64,000 nt of DNA. Origin: Pseudomonadota bacterium. Lineage in GTDB: Bacteria; Pseudomonadota; Gammaproteobacteria; Burkholderiales; Burkholderiaceae_F. Numbering within the stretch: position 1 is the stretch's first letter; each line of letters starts with the position of its first letter. Shown here piece by piece: positions 34,023-42,644 of the stretch. The notes beneath the pieces are model-generated. The model saw only the letters and a program-made list of their open reading frames with translations. It made no database searches and was not told the origin of the DNA. Where the stretch lies: positions 1-64,000 of the forward strand of contig JAEZVV010000112.1 of the NCBI GenBank assembly GCA_023443095.1. Reading direction: 5' to 3'. Position numbers and translations under genes: made by a program.

Positions 34023-34624
34023 TTGATCAGGTGTTCTTCCTTGAGCGCCTTCTGCGCTCCCGGGCGGGCGGCTACTTGGGCCATGAAACTGGTGAGCGTC
34101 GGCCAGCGCGCGATATCGATCCCGACCCATTGCCCCCAGTTCAGGATGGTGAAGAGATAGGCGTCGGCAACGCTGAAATCGCCCATCAGGTAGTCCTTGC
34201 TGCCGAGCTGGGCGGCCACGTAATCGAGCCGCTGGCCAATGAGGGTGCGCTGCGCCGCCTTCACGTCTTCGCTGCTGTCTTCCTTGAACAGCGGCGAAAA
34301 CTGCTTGTGCAGTTCGGTCGAGATGAAGTTCAGCCACGACTGCAGCTGATAGCGCTCGAGCGAGCCGTTGGCGGGCGCAAGTTTGGCCGCCGGGGCCTGG
34401 TCGGCGATGTACTGGACGATCGCCGGGCCTTCGGTGAGCAAGACGCCGTTGTCGAGCAAGAGCGCGGGCACGTAGCCCTTGGGGTTGATGGCGTAGAAAT
34501 CGCCCTCGTGCTGCGCCCGGTGCGACTTGAGGTCGACCTTTTCCAGCGTGTAGGGCAGGCCGGACTCGGCCAGGGCGATGTGCGGCGACAGCGAGCAGGC
34601 GGCGGGCGAGTAATAGAGTTTCAT
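34019..34624 (-). CDS. Glutathione S-transferase, beta class
   Basis: 201 aa. Residues 1-80 have the thioredoxin-like fold, with YYSPAACSLSPHIAL containing Cys10, the hallmark of bacterial beta-class enzymes, and VPALLLDNG for glutathione binding. The rest is the all-helical C-terminal domain (DFSVADAYLFTILNW). It conjugates or reduces electrophiles with glutathione. A DoxX-type membrane gene lies upstream by 23 bases and the dioxygenase overlaps its stop. The genes could handle an aromatic or quinone stress. Confidence 0.93.
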   Translation of the reverse strand: MKLYYSPAACSLSPHIALAESGLPYTLEKVDLKSHRAQHEGDFYAINPKGYVPALLLDNGVLLTEGPAIVQYIADQAPAAKLAPANGSLERYQLQSWLNFISTELHKQFSPLFKEDSSEDVKAAQRTLIGQRLDYVAAQLGSKDYLMGDFSVADAYLFTILNWGQWVGIDIARWPTLTSFMAQVAARPGAQKALKEEHLIK

Positions 34625-34647
34625 GGTGTCTCCAGCAAGAAAACGTT

Positions 34648-35082
34648 TCAGGCGCGGGCCAGGGTCGGGGTGGGACGGGCGCGCCGGCTCAGGGCGAAAG
34701 CGCCGTCGCCAAGCAGGGCTTGAACCGCGGCAGCGATCGACAGGAAGGCAGGATATTCCCAGCCGCCGCCTTTGCCGCTAAAGACCCAACCGTTGCCGAG
34801 GTGGGCCCAGGTCGCGCCGAGCAGGAAGGGCAGCAGGACCAGCGCCGCCCAGCGCGTCTGCACGCCCAGGATCAGCAGGGCGCCGCCCACCAGTTCGACT
34901 GCGAAGGTGAGGTAGGCGAGTTCGCCCGGCAGGCCGAGCGAGGCGAAATAGCCGGCGGCGCCGGGCAGGGTGAAGATCAGCCACTTCATGAGCGCGTGCG
35001 CGATCGCCATGGTGCCGAGGGCGAGGCGCAGGACGAAAGCGCCGTAAGCGGCGGTGCGGGTGTCGATGGGCGTGTCGATCAA
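34648..35082 (-). CDS. DoxX-family membrane protein
   Basis: 144 aa with four membrane helices and the DoxX pattern: AYGAFVLRLALGTMAIAHALMKW, then LPGELAYLTFAVELVGGALLILGVQTRWAALVLLPFLLGATWAHLGNGWVF. DoxX homologues occur with GST, dioxygenases and quinone-related enzymes. Its exact role, perhaps electron or quinone exchange, is unknown. The ATG at 35082 is 107 bases from the divergent LysR start. It is the first gene of the set DoxX-GST-dioxygenase. Confidence 0.85.
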   Translation of the reverse strand: MIDTPIDTRTAAYGAFVLRLALGTMAIAHALMKWLIFTLPGAAGYFASLGLPGELAYLTFAVELVGGALLILGVQTRWAALVLLPFLLGATWAHLGNGWVFSGKGGGWEYPAFLSIAAAVQALLGDGAFALSRRARPTPTLARA

Positions 35083-35121
35083 GGTGGGCTCCGGGTGTGG
35101 CGGGACAGGAGCTCACTCTAG

Positions 35122-35142
35122 TTATCCCTTTTCGATGGATAA
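35122..35142. promoter_or_regulatory. Candidate LysR-binding site
   Basis: TTATCC-N9-GGATAA is a 6-base dyad in the 107-base gap between the DoxX operon and the divergent LysR gene, fitting the T-N11-A pattern of LysR regulators. Two direct copies of GATCGGGAT (35151-35159 and 35173-35181, 22 bases apart, about two helical turns) lie just downstream. Together they could be recall and activation sites. Confidence 0.55.
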
Positions 35143-35189
35143 AGGTGGATGATCGGGATGGTTTGTCTTGAAGATCGGGATAATTGGGT

Positions 35190-36092
35190 ATGGATCGAAT
35201 TGCCGCCATGTCGGCTTTTGTCCGGGTCGTCGAATCCGGCAGCTTTGTGGGGGCGGCCGAGCGGCTCGCCTTGTCGACGTCCTCGCTGTCGCGCCTAGTG
35301 GCCGAACTCGAGGCGCACCTGGGGGCGCGGCTACTGCAGCGGACCACGCGGCGGCTTTCTCTGACCGACGCCGGTCAGGCGTATTACGAGCGTTGCGTCC
35401 AACTGCTGGCCGACTTGGAGGAGGCCGAAGCCGCGGCCGGGGTGGCCGCGGCCAGCCCCAAGGGCAAGATCCGGCTGACCTGTTCGTATTTCATCGGCAT
35501 CCACCGGATCGCGCCCGCGATCGCGCGCTTCGCCGCCCGCTACCCCGAGGTGAGGTTCGACGTGTCGGTGTCCGACCGCGTGGTCGACCTGGTGGAAGAA
35601 GGTTTCGATCTGGCCGTTCGGGTCGGTGCGCCCGGCAGCGAGCAGCTGGTCGCGCGGCGACTGGGACGGATCGAGATGTGGCTGGCCGCGGCGCCGGCCT
35701 ACCTGGCGACCCACGGCCGGCCGCAGTCGCCCGGCGACCTGACCGACCACCGGCTGCTCAGCTACGCCAACGTCGCCAGCCCCTACCTGTGGCGGCTGGT
35801 CGGACCGGGCGGCGAGTCGCGTGAGGTGGCGGTGCGAGGGCCCTTGCATGCCAATAGCGGCGAGGTCCTGACCGCCGCTGCGGCGGCAGGGCTGGGCATC
35901 AACTGCGAGCCCGACTTCATGGTGGCGCCATTGATCGCCGCCGGCGCGCTCGAGCGGGTCTTGCCCGACTGGTCCGGTCCGGGCTCGGACATCCTGGTCG
36001 TGTATCCGAGCCGCCGCCACCTCTCGGCCAAGGTGCGGCTGTTCGTCGAACACCTGCTGCACGAGTTTTCGCCCGCTGCACTGCAGCAATAG
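35190..36092 (+). CDS. LysR-family transcriptional regulator
   Basis: 300 aa. The winged helix-turn-helix sits at residues 1-60 (MSAFVRVVESGSFVGAAERLALSTSSLSRLVAELEAHLGARLL), followed by a linker helix and the LysR substrate-binding domain. The effector is unknown. The DNA-binding part matches the CrgA/AaeR-like group (effector domain opening KIRLTCSYF). Start is the ATG at 35190; a TTG six bases earlier is possible. It is divergent from the DoxX-GST-dioxygenase operon, with a dyad between, so this operon is the most probable target. It seems monocistronic. Confidence 0.9.
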   Translation: MDRIAAMSAFVRVVESGSFVGAAERLALSTSSLSRLVAELEAHLGARLLQRTTRRLSLTDAGQAYYERCVQLLADLEEAEAAAGVAAASPKGKIRLTCSYFIGIHRIAPAIARFAARYPEVRFDVSVSDRVVDLVEEGFDLAVRVGAPGSEQLVARRLGRIEMWLAAAPAYLATHGRPQSPGDLTDHRLLSYANVASPYLWRLVGPGGESREVAVRGPLHANSGEVLTAAAAAGLGINCEPDFMVAPLIAAGALERVLPDWSGPGSDILVVYPSRRHLSAKVRLFVEHLLHEFSPAALQQ

Positions 36093-36144
36093 AAGTGCGG
36101 CTCTAGTTGCTGGCGTTGACGCACGGCCGTTCGAGGAAAATAGT

Positions 36145-36152
36145 ACGATCGT
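36145..36152. promoter_or_regulatory. Short palindrome upstream of the TetR gene
   Basis: ACGATCGT, with a further CGTTCGT repeat to the right, lies 53 bases before the TetR start codon. It could be part of a TetR operator; the size is short and the evidence weak. A candidate -10 or start point was not defined. Confidence 0.35.
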
Positions 36153-36204
36153 TCGTCTTTTTCGAGAAGGCGGCATTGATACTCGTCAAGCCGGGCCGAC
36201 CCTG

Positions 36205-36918
36205 ATGTCTTTGACCAACGCTTTGCAATCGCTCGCTGCGCCCTTGCGTACCCGCAAGGGCGAAACGACGCGCGCGGCGATCGTCCTGGTGGCGGTGGCG
36301 ATTGCCCGGCGCGACGGCCTGGAAGGCCTGACCATAGGCTCGGTGGCCGAAGGCGCGGGCATGAGCAAAAGCGGCGTGTTCGCGCATTTCGGTTCGCGCG
36401 AAGATCTGCAGCTGGCCGTGCTCAAGGCCTACGCCGAGCGCTTCGTCGACGAGGTGCTGCGGCCGGCGGTGCGCGAGCCGCGCGGCCTGCCGCGCCTGAA
36501 CGCGATACTCGAGAACTGGCTTGATTTCCTGGTACGGGAGATCGAGCAAGGTTGTTTGATGATCTCCGGCGCGAGCGAATACGACGACCGCCCCGGCGCC
36601 TTGCGCGACGCGATGGTGGCGATCGTCAACGGCTGGAACCAGGAACTGCTGCGCGCGATCGAACTCGGCAAGACCGAAGGCCATCTGCTGGCCGAGGCCG
36701 ACAGCGAACAGCTCGCTTTCGAAATCTACGGCCTGATGCTCGCGATGCATCAGGAAGCCCGCCTGCTGCGTTCGGCCAAGAGTCCGACCCACGCGCGCCG
36801 CGGTCTGGAACGAATCATTTCCGGCGCGCTGGCTGTCCAGCCCGCCGTTTTCTCCCCCTCCCGCTCCGCTTCGGCCGCCCGCAAGTCGGCTTCGGCATCC
36901 AAGTCCTCCAGGAGATAA
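36205..36918 (+). CDS. TetR-family regulator of the fatty-acid genes
   Basis: 237 aa. The TetR DNA-binding domain covers about residues 20-70 (TRAAIVLVAVAIARRDGLEGLTIGSVAEGAGMSKSGVFAHFGSREDLQLAVLKAYAE). A ligand-binding helical domain and a Ser/Arg/Ala-rich C-terminal tail follow. In many proteobacteria TetR proteins beside acyl-CoA dehydrogenase genes sense acyl-CoA or fatty acids. The acyl-CoA dehydrogenase gene starts three bases after its stop codon, so autoregulation of the whole cluster is likely. The ATG at 36205 has no strong ribosome site. Confidence 0.88.
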   Translation: MSLTNALQSLAAPLRTRKGETTRAAIVLVAVAIARRDGLEGLTIGSVAEGAGMSKSGVFAHFGSREDLQLAVLKAYAERFVDEVLRPAVREPRGLPRLNAILENWLDFLVREIEQGCLMISGASEYDDRPGALRDAMVAIVNGWNQELLRAIELGKTEGHLLAEADSEQLAFEIYGLMLAMHQEARLLRSAKSPTHARRGLERIISGALAVQPAVFSPSRSASAARKSASASKSSRR

Positions 36919-36921
36919 GCC

Positions 36922-38733
36922 ATGCCTGTCTACAAGGCTCCTTTGCGCGACCAACAGTTCGTCATCCATGAAGTGCTGGGCGCCGTCGATGCCCTCAAGG
37001 CGATGCCTGACTACGCCGACATCGATGCCGACACGATCAACGCCGTGGTCGAAGAGGCCGGCAAGTTCTGCGCCGAAGTGCTGCACCCGATCAACCGCTC
37101 GGGCGACGAAGAGGGTTGCACCTACGACCCCGTCACCCATGCGGTGAAGACCCCGACCGGCTTCAAGGAGGCTTTCGACCAGTTCCGCGAGGCCGGCTGG
37201 CAAGGCCTGGCCTGCGACCCCGCCTACGGCGGCCAAGGTCTGCCGAACCTGCTGCAGATCGCTTTCTACGAGATGCAGTATTCGACCAACCAGGCCTGGG
37301 CGATGTACCCGGGCCTGACGATCGGCGCCTACGAGTGCCTGCATACCCACGGCAGCGAAGCGATCAAGAGTCTCTACCTGCCCAAGCTGGTCTCGGGCGA
37401 ATGGACTGGCACGATGTGCCTGACCGAGCCGCACAGCGGCACCGACCTCGGCCTCTTGCGCACCAAGGCCGAGCCCCTGGGCGACGGCAGCTATTCGATC
37501 ACCGGCGAGAAGATCTTCATCTCCTCGGGTGAACACGACATGGCCGACAACATCGTCCACCTGGTGCTGGCGCGTCTGCCCGATGCTCCCGCCGGCACCA
37601 AGGGCATCTCGCTGTTCGTCGTGCCTAAGCGCCTGCCGGTCGGCGAGGGTGAAACCGCCACCGCGGGCGAGGCCAACGGAATTTTCTGCGGCGCGATCGA
37701 ACACAAGATGGGAATCAACGGCAACTCGACCTGCCAGATGGTTCTGCAGGGCGCGAAGGGCTGGATGGTCGGCGAGCCGAACAAGGGCTTGAACGCCATG
37801 TTCGTCATGATGAACGGTGCGCGTCTGGGGGTTGGCGTGCAGGGCCTGGGCATCAGCGAAGTGGCCTATCAGAACGCCGCCGCTTACGCCAAGGACCGCT
37901 TGCAGATGCGGGCGCTGACCGGCGCGGTGGCGCCGGACAAGCCGGCCGACCCGATCATCGTCCACCCCGACGTGCGCCGCATGCTGCTGTCGGCGCGGGC
38001 TTACGCCGAAGGCGGCCGCGCGTTCAGTTACTGGGTCGCCCTGATGGCCGACCAGCAGCTGCATGGCGCGACCGAAGAAGATCGCAAGTTCGGCGCCGAC
38101 ATGATGGCGTTGATGACCCCGATCGTTAAGGCCTTCCTGACCGACAACGGCTACCAGGCGGCGACCGAATGCCAGCAGGTCTTCGGCGGCCACGGCTACA
38201 TTCGCGAGTGGGGCATGGAGCAGTTCGTGCGCGACGCTCGCATCAACATGATCTACGAGGGCACCAACGGCATTCAGTCGCTCGATCTGCTGGGCCGCAA
38301 GGTCCTGATGGACAACGGCTCCAAGCTGCGCAAGTTCGGCAAGCTGGTGACCGACTTCATCGAGGACAACGGCACCGACATGGAGATGGAGGAGTTCATC
38401 GCTCCGCTCGCCGATATCGGCGACAAGGTGACCAAGCTCTCGACCGAGATCGGCATGAAGGCCTTCGGCAACCCCAACGAGGCTGGCGGCGCCTCGGTCG
38501 ACTACCTGCGCGTGGTCGGCCACCTGGTGTTCGCCTACTTCTGGGCGCGCATGGCCAAGGTGGCGCTCGACCGCATCAACGCCGACGGCGCCAGTGTCGA
38601 TCCGTTCTACGTCGCCAAGCTGCACACCGCCCGCTTCTACTTCCAGAAGCTGCTGCCCGAGACCGCTTCGCGCATCCGCACCGCGCGCGCCGGCGTCAAG
38701 AGCGTGATGGAAATGCCGGCGGAGATGTTCTAA
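36922..38733 (+). CDS. Acyl-CoA dehydrogenase (FadE-type, C-terminal extended)
   Basis: 603 aa, first oxidative step of fatty acid beta-oxidation, with FAD as cofactor. Visible parts: the N-terminal helical domain; TMCLTEPHSGTDLG, the FAD and substrate loop (about 158-171); ITGEKIFISSGEHD (193-206); and MIYEGTNGIQSLDLLGRK near residue 443-460. Glu446 of the last motif is the general base in this type. The additional C-terminal domain of about 120 residues is typical of the AcdB/FadE-like family. GGAGATAAG precedes the start closely. The next gene, fused 3-hydroxyacyl-CoA dehydrogenase/hydratase, follows 93 bases downstream. No membrane segment. Confidence 0.92.
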   Translation: MPVYKAPLRDQQFVIHEVLGAVDALKAMPDYADIDADTINAVVEEAGKFCAEVLHPINRSGDEEGCTYDPVTHAVKTPTGFKEAFDQFREAGWQGLACDPAYGGQGLPNLLQIAFYEMQYSTNQAWAMYPGLTIGAYECLHTHGSEAIKSLYLPKLVSGEWTGTMCLTEPHSGTDLGLLRTKAEPLGDGSYSITGEKIFISSGEHDMADNIVHLVLARLPDAPAGTKGISLFVVPKRLPVGEGETATAGEANGIFCGAIEHKMGINGNSTCQMVLQGAKGWMVGEPNKGLNAMFVMMNGARLGVGVQGLGISEVAYQNAAAYAKDRLQMRALTGAVAPDKPADPIIVHPDVRRMLLSARAYAEGGRAFSYWVALMADQQLHGATEEDRKFGADMMALMTPIVKAFLTDNGYQAATECQQVFGGHGYIREWGMEQFVRDARINMIYEGTNGIQSLDLLGRKVLMDNGSKLRKFGKLVTDFIEDNGTDMEMEEFIAPLADIGDKVTKLSTEIGMKAFGNPNEAGGASVDYLRVVGHLVFAYFWARMAKVALDRINADGASVDPFYVAKLHTARFYFQKLLPETASRIRTARAGVKSVMEMPAEMF

Positions 38734-38826
38734 CGATTGGCCCGGCGCGCCGCGGCCCCGAAAAGGCTGCGGCGCCTTGCTGTTGCATCACCGAACACGG
38801 ATCACCCATATCCTCCAGGAGACCTC

Positions 38827-41238
38827 ATGAGTAACTTCATCGTCCGCAAGGTCGCAGTGCTGGGCGCCGGCGTGATGGGCGCGCAGATTGCCGCCCATTG
38901 CGTGAACGCCAAGGTGCCGGTCGTGTTGTTCGACCTGCCCGCCAAGGAAGGCAACAAGAACGGCATCGTTCTCAAGGCCATCGAGAACCTCAAGAAGCTC
39001 AATCCCGCGCCGCTTGGCAACAAGGATGACGCGCAGTTCATCGAGGTTGCCAACTATGAGGACGACCTCGCCAAGCTGGCCGACTGCGACCTGATCATCG
39101 AAGCGATCGCCGAGCGCATGGACTGGAAGCACGACCTGTACAAGAAGGTCGGCCCCTTCGTTTCGGCCAACGCGATCTTCGCGTCGAACACCTCGGGCCT
39201 GCCGATCGAGCAGCTCTCGACCGTGATGGACGAAGGCCTGAAGACCCGCTTCTGCGGCGTGCACTTCTTCAATCCGCCGCGCTACATGCACCTGGTCGAG
39301 CTGATCCCGACCCCGGCGACCGAGCCGGCCATCATGGACAAGCTCGAGACCTTCCTCACCAGCACCCTCGGCAAGGGCGTGGTGCGAGCCAAGGACACTC
39401 CGAACTTCATCGCCAACCGGGTCGGCATCTTCGGCATGCTCGCGACCTTCAAGGAAGCGGAGAAGTACGGCCTGGGCTACGACGTGGTCGACGACCTCAC
39501 GGGCAGCAAGCTCGGCCGCGCCAAGAGCGCGACCTTCCGCACCGCCGACGTCGTGGGTCTGGACACCATGGCGCATGTCATCAAGACCATGCGCGACACG
39601 CTGCCCGCCTCGATCGACCCGTTCGCCGCTCACTTCGGCACGCCGGTTGTGCTCGAGAAGCTGATCGCCGCCGGCGCCCTGGGCGCCAAGACCAAGGCCG
39701 GCTTCTACAAGAAGGACGGCAAGATCATCAAGGTGATCAACCCCGCTACCGGCGAATACGTCGAAGGCGGCGGCAAGGCCGACGACATCATCGTCCGCAT
39801 CCTCAAAAAGAAGGATCCGGCCGAGCGCCTGAAGCTGCTGCGTGAAACCAAGCACCCTCAGGCCAAGTTCCTGTGGGCGATCTTCCGCGACGCCTTCCAC
39901 TACATCGCGGTCCACCTCGAGACCATTGCCGACACCGCGCGCGAAGTCGACTTCGGCCTGCGCTGGGGCTTCGGCTGGGCTACCGGCCCGTTCGAAGTCT
40001 GGCAATCGGCAGGCTGGAAGCAGGTCGCCGAATGGGTCAAGGCCGACATCGACGCCGGCGAAGCGCTCTCGACCGCGCCGCTGCCCGCGTGGGTGTTCGA
40101 AGGCCCGGTGGCCGAGCGTGGCGGCGTGCACCAACCCGAGGGCTCGTGGTCGCCCGCGCAAGGCAAGTTCGTTCCGCGCTCCGACCTGCCGGTCTACGCC
40201 AAGCAGATCTTCCGCGCGCCGCTGGTGGGCGAAAACTCGTCCACCGGCCACAACGGCGGCTCGACCGTGTTCGAGGACGAATCGGTCCGCCTCTTCACCG
40301 TGGCGCAGCAGCCCGAGGTGTTGATCATCTCTTTGAAGAGCAAAATGCACACGATCGGACCGGGCGTGGTTGCCGGTCTGCTGCAGGCGCTTGAGCTCGC
40401 CGAGAAGCAATACAAGGCCCTGGTGGTGTGGTCGCCCGACGAGCCTTTCTCGGCCGGTGCCGACCTGGCGGCGATGCTGCCGGTCTTCATGTCGGGCGGC
40501 GTGAAGGCGATCGGTGCCGAAGAAAAGAAGCTGCAGGACGCCTTCATGCGCCTGAAATACGCGCAGGTTCCGGTGGTCTCGGCCGTCAGCGGCCTAGCGC
40601 TGGGCGGCGGCTGCGAACTGCTGCTGCATTCGGCCAAGCGTGTCGCCAGCCTCGAGAGCTACATCGGTCTGGTGGAAGTGGGTGTAGGCCTGCTGCCGGG
40701 CGCGGGAGGCTTGAAGGAAGGCGCGATCCGCGCGGGTCTTGCTGCGCAAGCCGCCGGCAGCAACGACGTGCTGAGCTTCCTCAAGGGTTGGTTCCTCAAT
40801 GCCGCGATGGCCAATGTCGGCAAGTCGGCGCTCGAAGGCCGCACCATGGGCTGGCTGCTGCCCTCCGACGTGGTGGTTTTCAACAGCTACGAGCTGCTGT
40901 GGACCGCGCTCAAGGAAGCTGCGGCGATGGCCGACGCCGGCTACCGCCCGCCGCTGAAACTCAAGGGCGTGCCGGTCGCCGGCCGCTCGGGCCTGGCGAC
41001 GATCAAGGCGCAGTTGGTTGGCATGCGTGACGGCGGCTTCATCAGCGCGCACGACTACTTCATCGCTAGCCGCATCGCCGAAGTGATGTGCGGCGGCGAC
41101 GTCGAAGCCGGCAGCCTGGTCGACGAACAGTGGCTGCTCGACCTGGAGCGCAAGTACTTCATGGAGCTGGTCAATCACCCCAAGAGCCAGGAACGCATGA
41201 TGGGCATGATGCAGACCGGCAAGCCGGTGCGTAACTAA
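38827..41238 (+). CDS. 3-hydroxyacyl-CoA dehydrogenase / enoyl-CoA hydratase fusion
   Basis: 803 aa bifunctional beta-oxidation enzyme. The N-terminal half is the NAD-binding dehydrogenase: KVAVLGAGVMGAQIAAH (8-24), then SNTSGLPIEQL, HFFNPPRYMHLVELIPT and the 3HCDH C-terminal domains. The C-terminal half, from about residue 500, is a crotonase fold with SGLALGGGCELLLHSAKRVA (around 585-605). In E. coli FadB the order is reversed, with hydratase first. The reversed order is common in betaproteobacteria and Gram-positives (FadN-like). Start is the ATG at 38827 after AGGAGACCTC. The thiolase gene follows 71 bases downstream, so the two probably form a complex. Confidence 0.92.
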   Translation: MSNFIVRKVAVLGAGVMGAQIAAHCVNAKVPVVLFDLPAKEGNKNGIVLKAIENLKKLNPAPLGNKDDAQFIEVANYEDDLAKLADCDLIIEAIAERMDWKHDLYKKVGPFVSANAIFASNTSGLPIEQLSTVMDEGLKTRFCGVHFFNPPRYMHLVELIPTPATEPAIMDKLETFLTSTLGKGVVRAKDTPNFIANRVGIFGMLATFKEAEKYGLGYDVVDDLTGSKLGRAKSATFRTADVVGLDTMAHVIKTMRDTLPASIDPFAAHFGTPVVLEKLIAAGALGAKTKAGFYKKDGKIIKVINPATGEYVEGGGKADDIIVRILKKKDPAERLKLLRETKHPQAKFLWAIFRDAFHYIAVHLETIADTAREVDFGLRWGFGWATGPFEVWQSAGWKQVAEWVKADIDAGEALSTAPLPAWVFEGPVAERGGVHQPEGSWSPAQGKFVPRSDLPVYAKQIFRAPLVGENSSTGHNGGSTVFEDESVRLFTVAQQPEVLIISLKSKMHTIGPGVVAGLLQALELAEKQYKALVVWSPDEPFSAGADLAAMLPVFMSGGVKAIGAEEKKLQDAFMRLKYAQVPVVSAVSGLALGGGCELLLHSAKRVASLESYIGLVEVGVGLLPGAGGLKEGAIRAGLAAQAAGSNDVLSFLKGWFLNAAMANVGKSALEGRTMGWLLPSDVVVFNSYELLWTALKEAAAMADAGYRPPLKLKGVPVAGRSGLATIKAQLVGMRDGGFISAHDYFIASRIAEVMCGGDVEAGSLVDEQWLLDLERKYFMELVNHPKSQERMMGMMQTGKPVRN

Positions 41239-41309
41239 TTCGTGATCCGTGAGCCGCTCGCCGCGCCTGACCGCGTGGCGAGGCGATCACGAACAGGAGA
41301 CTTAAACAC

Positions 41310-42509
41310 ATGAGCAAGCAAATCCAGGACGCCTACATCGTCGCTGCCACGCGCACGCCGATCGGCAAGGCCCCCAAGGGCGCGCTGCGCAACCAGCGCC
41401 CCGACGACCTGCTGGTTCACGCCATCAAGGCTGCGATGGCGCAGGTGCCCAACCTTGACCCGGCCGCGGTCGAAGACGCGATCATCGGCTGCGCCATGCC
41501 CGAGGCCGAGCAAGGCCTGAACTTCGCCCGCGTGGCAGTGCTGCTGGCCGGCCTGCCCAATACCGTGGGCGGCGTCACCATCAACCGCTTCTGCTCGTCG
41601 GGCCTGAACGCCCTGGCGATGGCCGCCGACCGCATCCGCGTGGGCGAGGCCGACGTCATGATCGCCGGCGGCGCCGAATCGATGAGCATGGTGCCCATGA
41701 GCGGCAACAAGCCCAGCTTCAATCCGGAAGTGTTCGCCAAGGACGAGAACCTCGGCATCGCTTACGGCATGGGCCTGACTGCCGAAAAGGTGGCGCAGCA
41801 GTGGAAGATCTCGCGCGAAGCGCAAGACGCTTTCGCTCTGGAGTCGCACCGCCGCGCCCTGCTCGCGCAACAGGCGGGTGAGTTCACCAACGAGATCACG
41901 CCTTACGAGATCGTCGAGCGTTTCCCCAACCTTGCTACCGGCGAGATCGACGTCAAGCGCCGCATCCTCGCGCTCGACGAAGGTCCGCGCGCCGAGACCA
42001 CGCTCGAGGCCTTGGCCAAGTTGAAGACCGTATTCGCCGCCAAGGGCAGCGTCACCGCTGGCAACAGTTCGCAGATGTCGGACGGCGCGGGCGCCCTGAT
42101 CGTGGTGAGCGAGCGCGCGCTCAAGCAGTACAACCTGACCCCGCTGGCCCGCTTCGTGAGCTTTGCGGTCAAGGGGGTGCCGCCCGAGGTGATGGGCATC
42201 GGCCCCAAGGAAGCGATTCCCGCGGCGCTCAAACTTGCCGGCCTCAAACAGGAAGACATGGGCTGGATCGAGCTGAACGAAGCTTTTGCCGCCCAGGCGC
42301 TGGCGGTGATCGGTGAACTCGGCCTCGATCCCAGCATCGTCAACCCCATGGGTGGCGCGATCGCTCTGGGTCACCCGCTGGGCGCGACCGGCGCGATCCG
42401 CGCTGCGACCGTGGTGCACGCCCTGCGTCGCCGCCAGGCCAAGTACGGCATGGTATCGATGTGCATCGGCACCGGCATGGGCGCAGCCGGCATCTTCGAA
42501 CGCGTCTGA
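41310..42509 (+). CDS. fadA: Acetyl-CoA C-acyltransferase (thiolase)
   Basis: 399 aa, the last step of beta-oxidation. Motifs are intact: the nucleophile Cys95 in INRFCSSGLNA, GHPLGATGA with His355, and Cys385 in CIGTGMGAAGIFER. The size and motif set fit the degradative (thiolase I) type. The start ATG follows ACAGGAGACTTAAACAC. It is downstream of the fused hydratase-dehydrogenase, as fadB-fadA. A GC-rich hairpin with 9-base arms (42519-42527 and 42541-42549) lies just after the stop but lacks a T-run. Confidence 0.94.
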   Translation: MSKQIQDAYIVAATRTPIGKAPKGALRNQRPDDLLVHAIKAAMAQVPNLDPAAVEDAIIGCAMPEAEQGLNFARVAVLLAGLPNTVGGVTINRFCSSGLNALAMAADRIRVGEADVMIAGGAESMSMVPMSGNKPSFNPEVFAKDENLGIAYGMGLTAEKVAQQWKISREAQDAFALESHRRALLAQQAGEFTNEITPYEIVERFPNLATGEIDVKRRILALDEGPRAETTLEALAKLKTVFAAKGSVTAGNSSQMSDGAGALIVVSERALKQYNLTPLARFVSFAVKGVPPEVMGIGPKEAIPAALKLAGLKQEDMGWIELNEAFAAQALAVIGELGLDPSIVNPMGGAIALGHPLGATGAIRAATVVHALRRRQAKYGMVSMCIGTGMGAAGIFERV

Positions 42510-42644
42510 TCGGAGCTCCCGCGCGCGTCGCCGGGAGTGGCGCGCGCGGACTCCGGAATCAAAGCCAGGGCGCTGCGGCGCCCTTCTTCCTCTGGCCAGG
42601 CAGCGGGCTGCGTCCGTGACATTGCGCTCCCTTGAAGGAAGCCT

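Noticed and set aside
36145..36152. Palindrome ACGATCGT as a firm TetR operator
   Set aside because: Only eight bases; kept as a weak candidate rather than a finding.
36103..38625. 840-aa minus-strand frame opposite TetR and the acyl-CoA dehydrogenase
   Set aside because: Spans two genes with clear motifs on the plus strand; composition is typical of an antisense frame.
42519..42549. GC-rich hairpin after the thiolase gene as a terminator
   Set aside because: Stem of nine base pairs but no T-run on either side; the sequence is GC alternation and could arise by composition.
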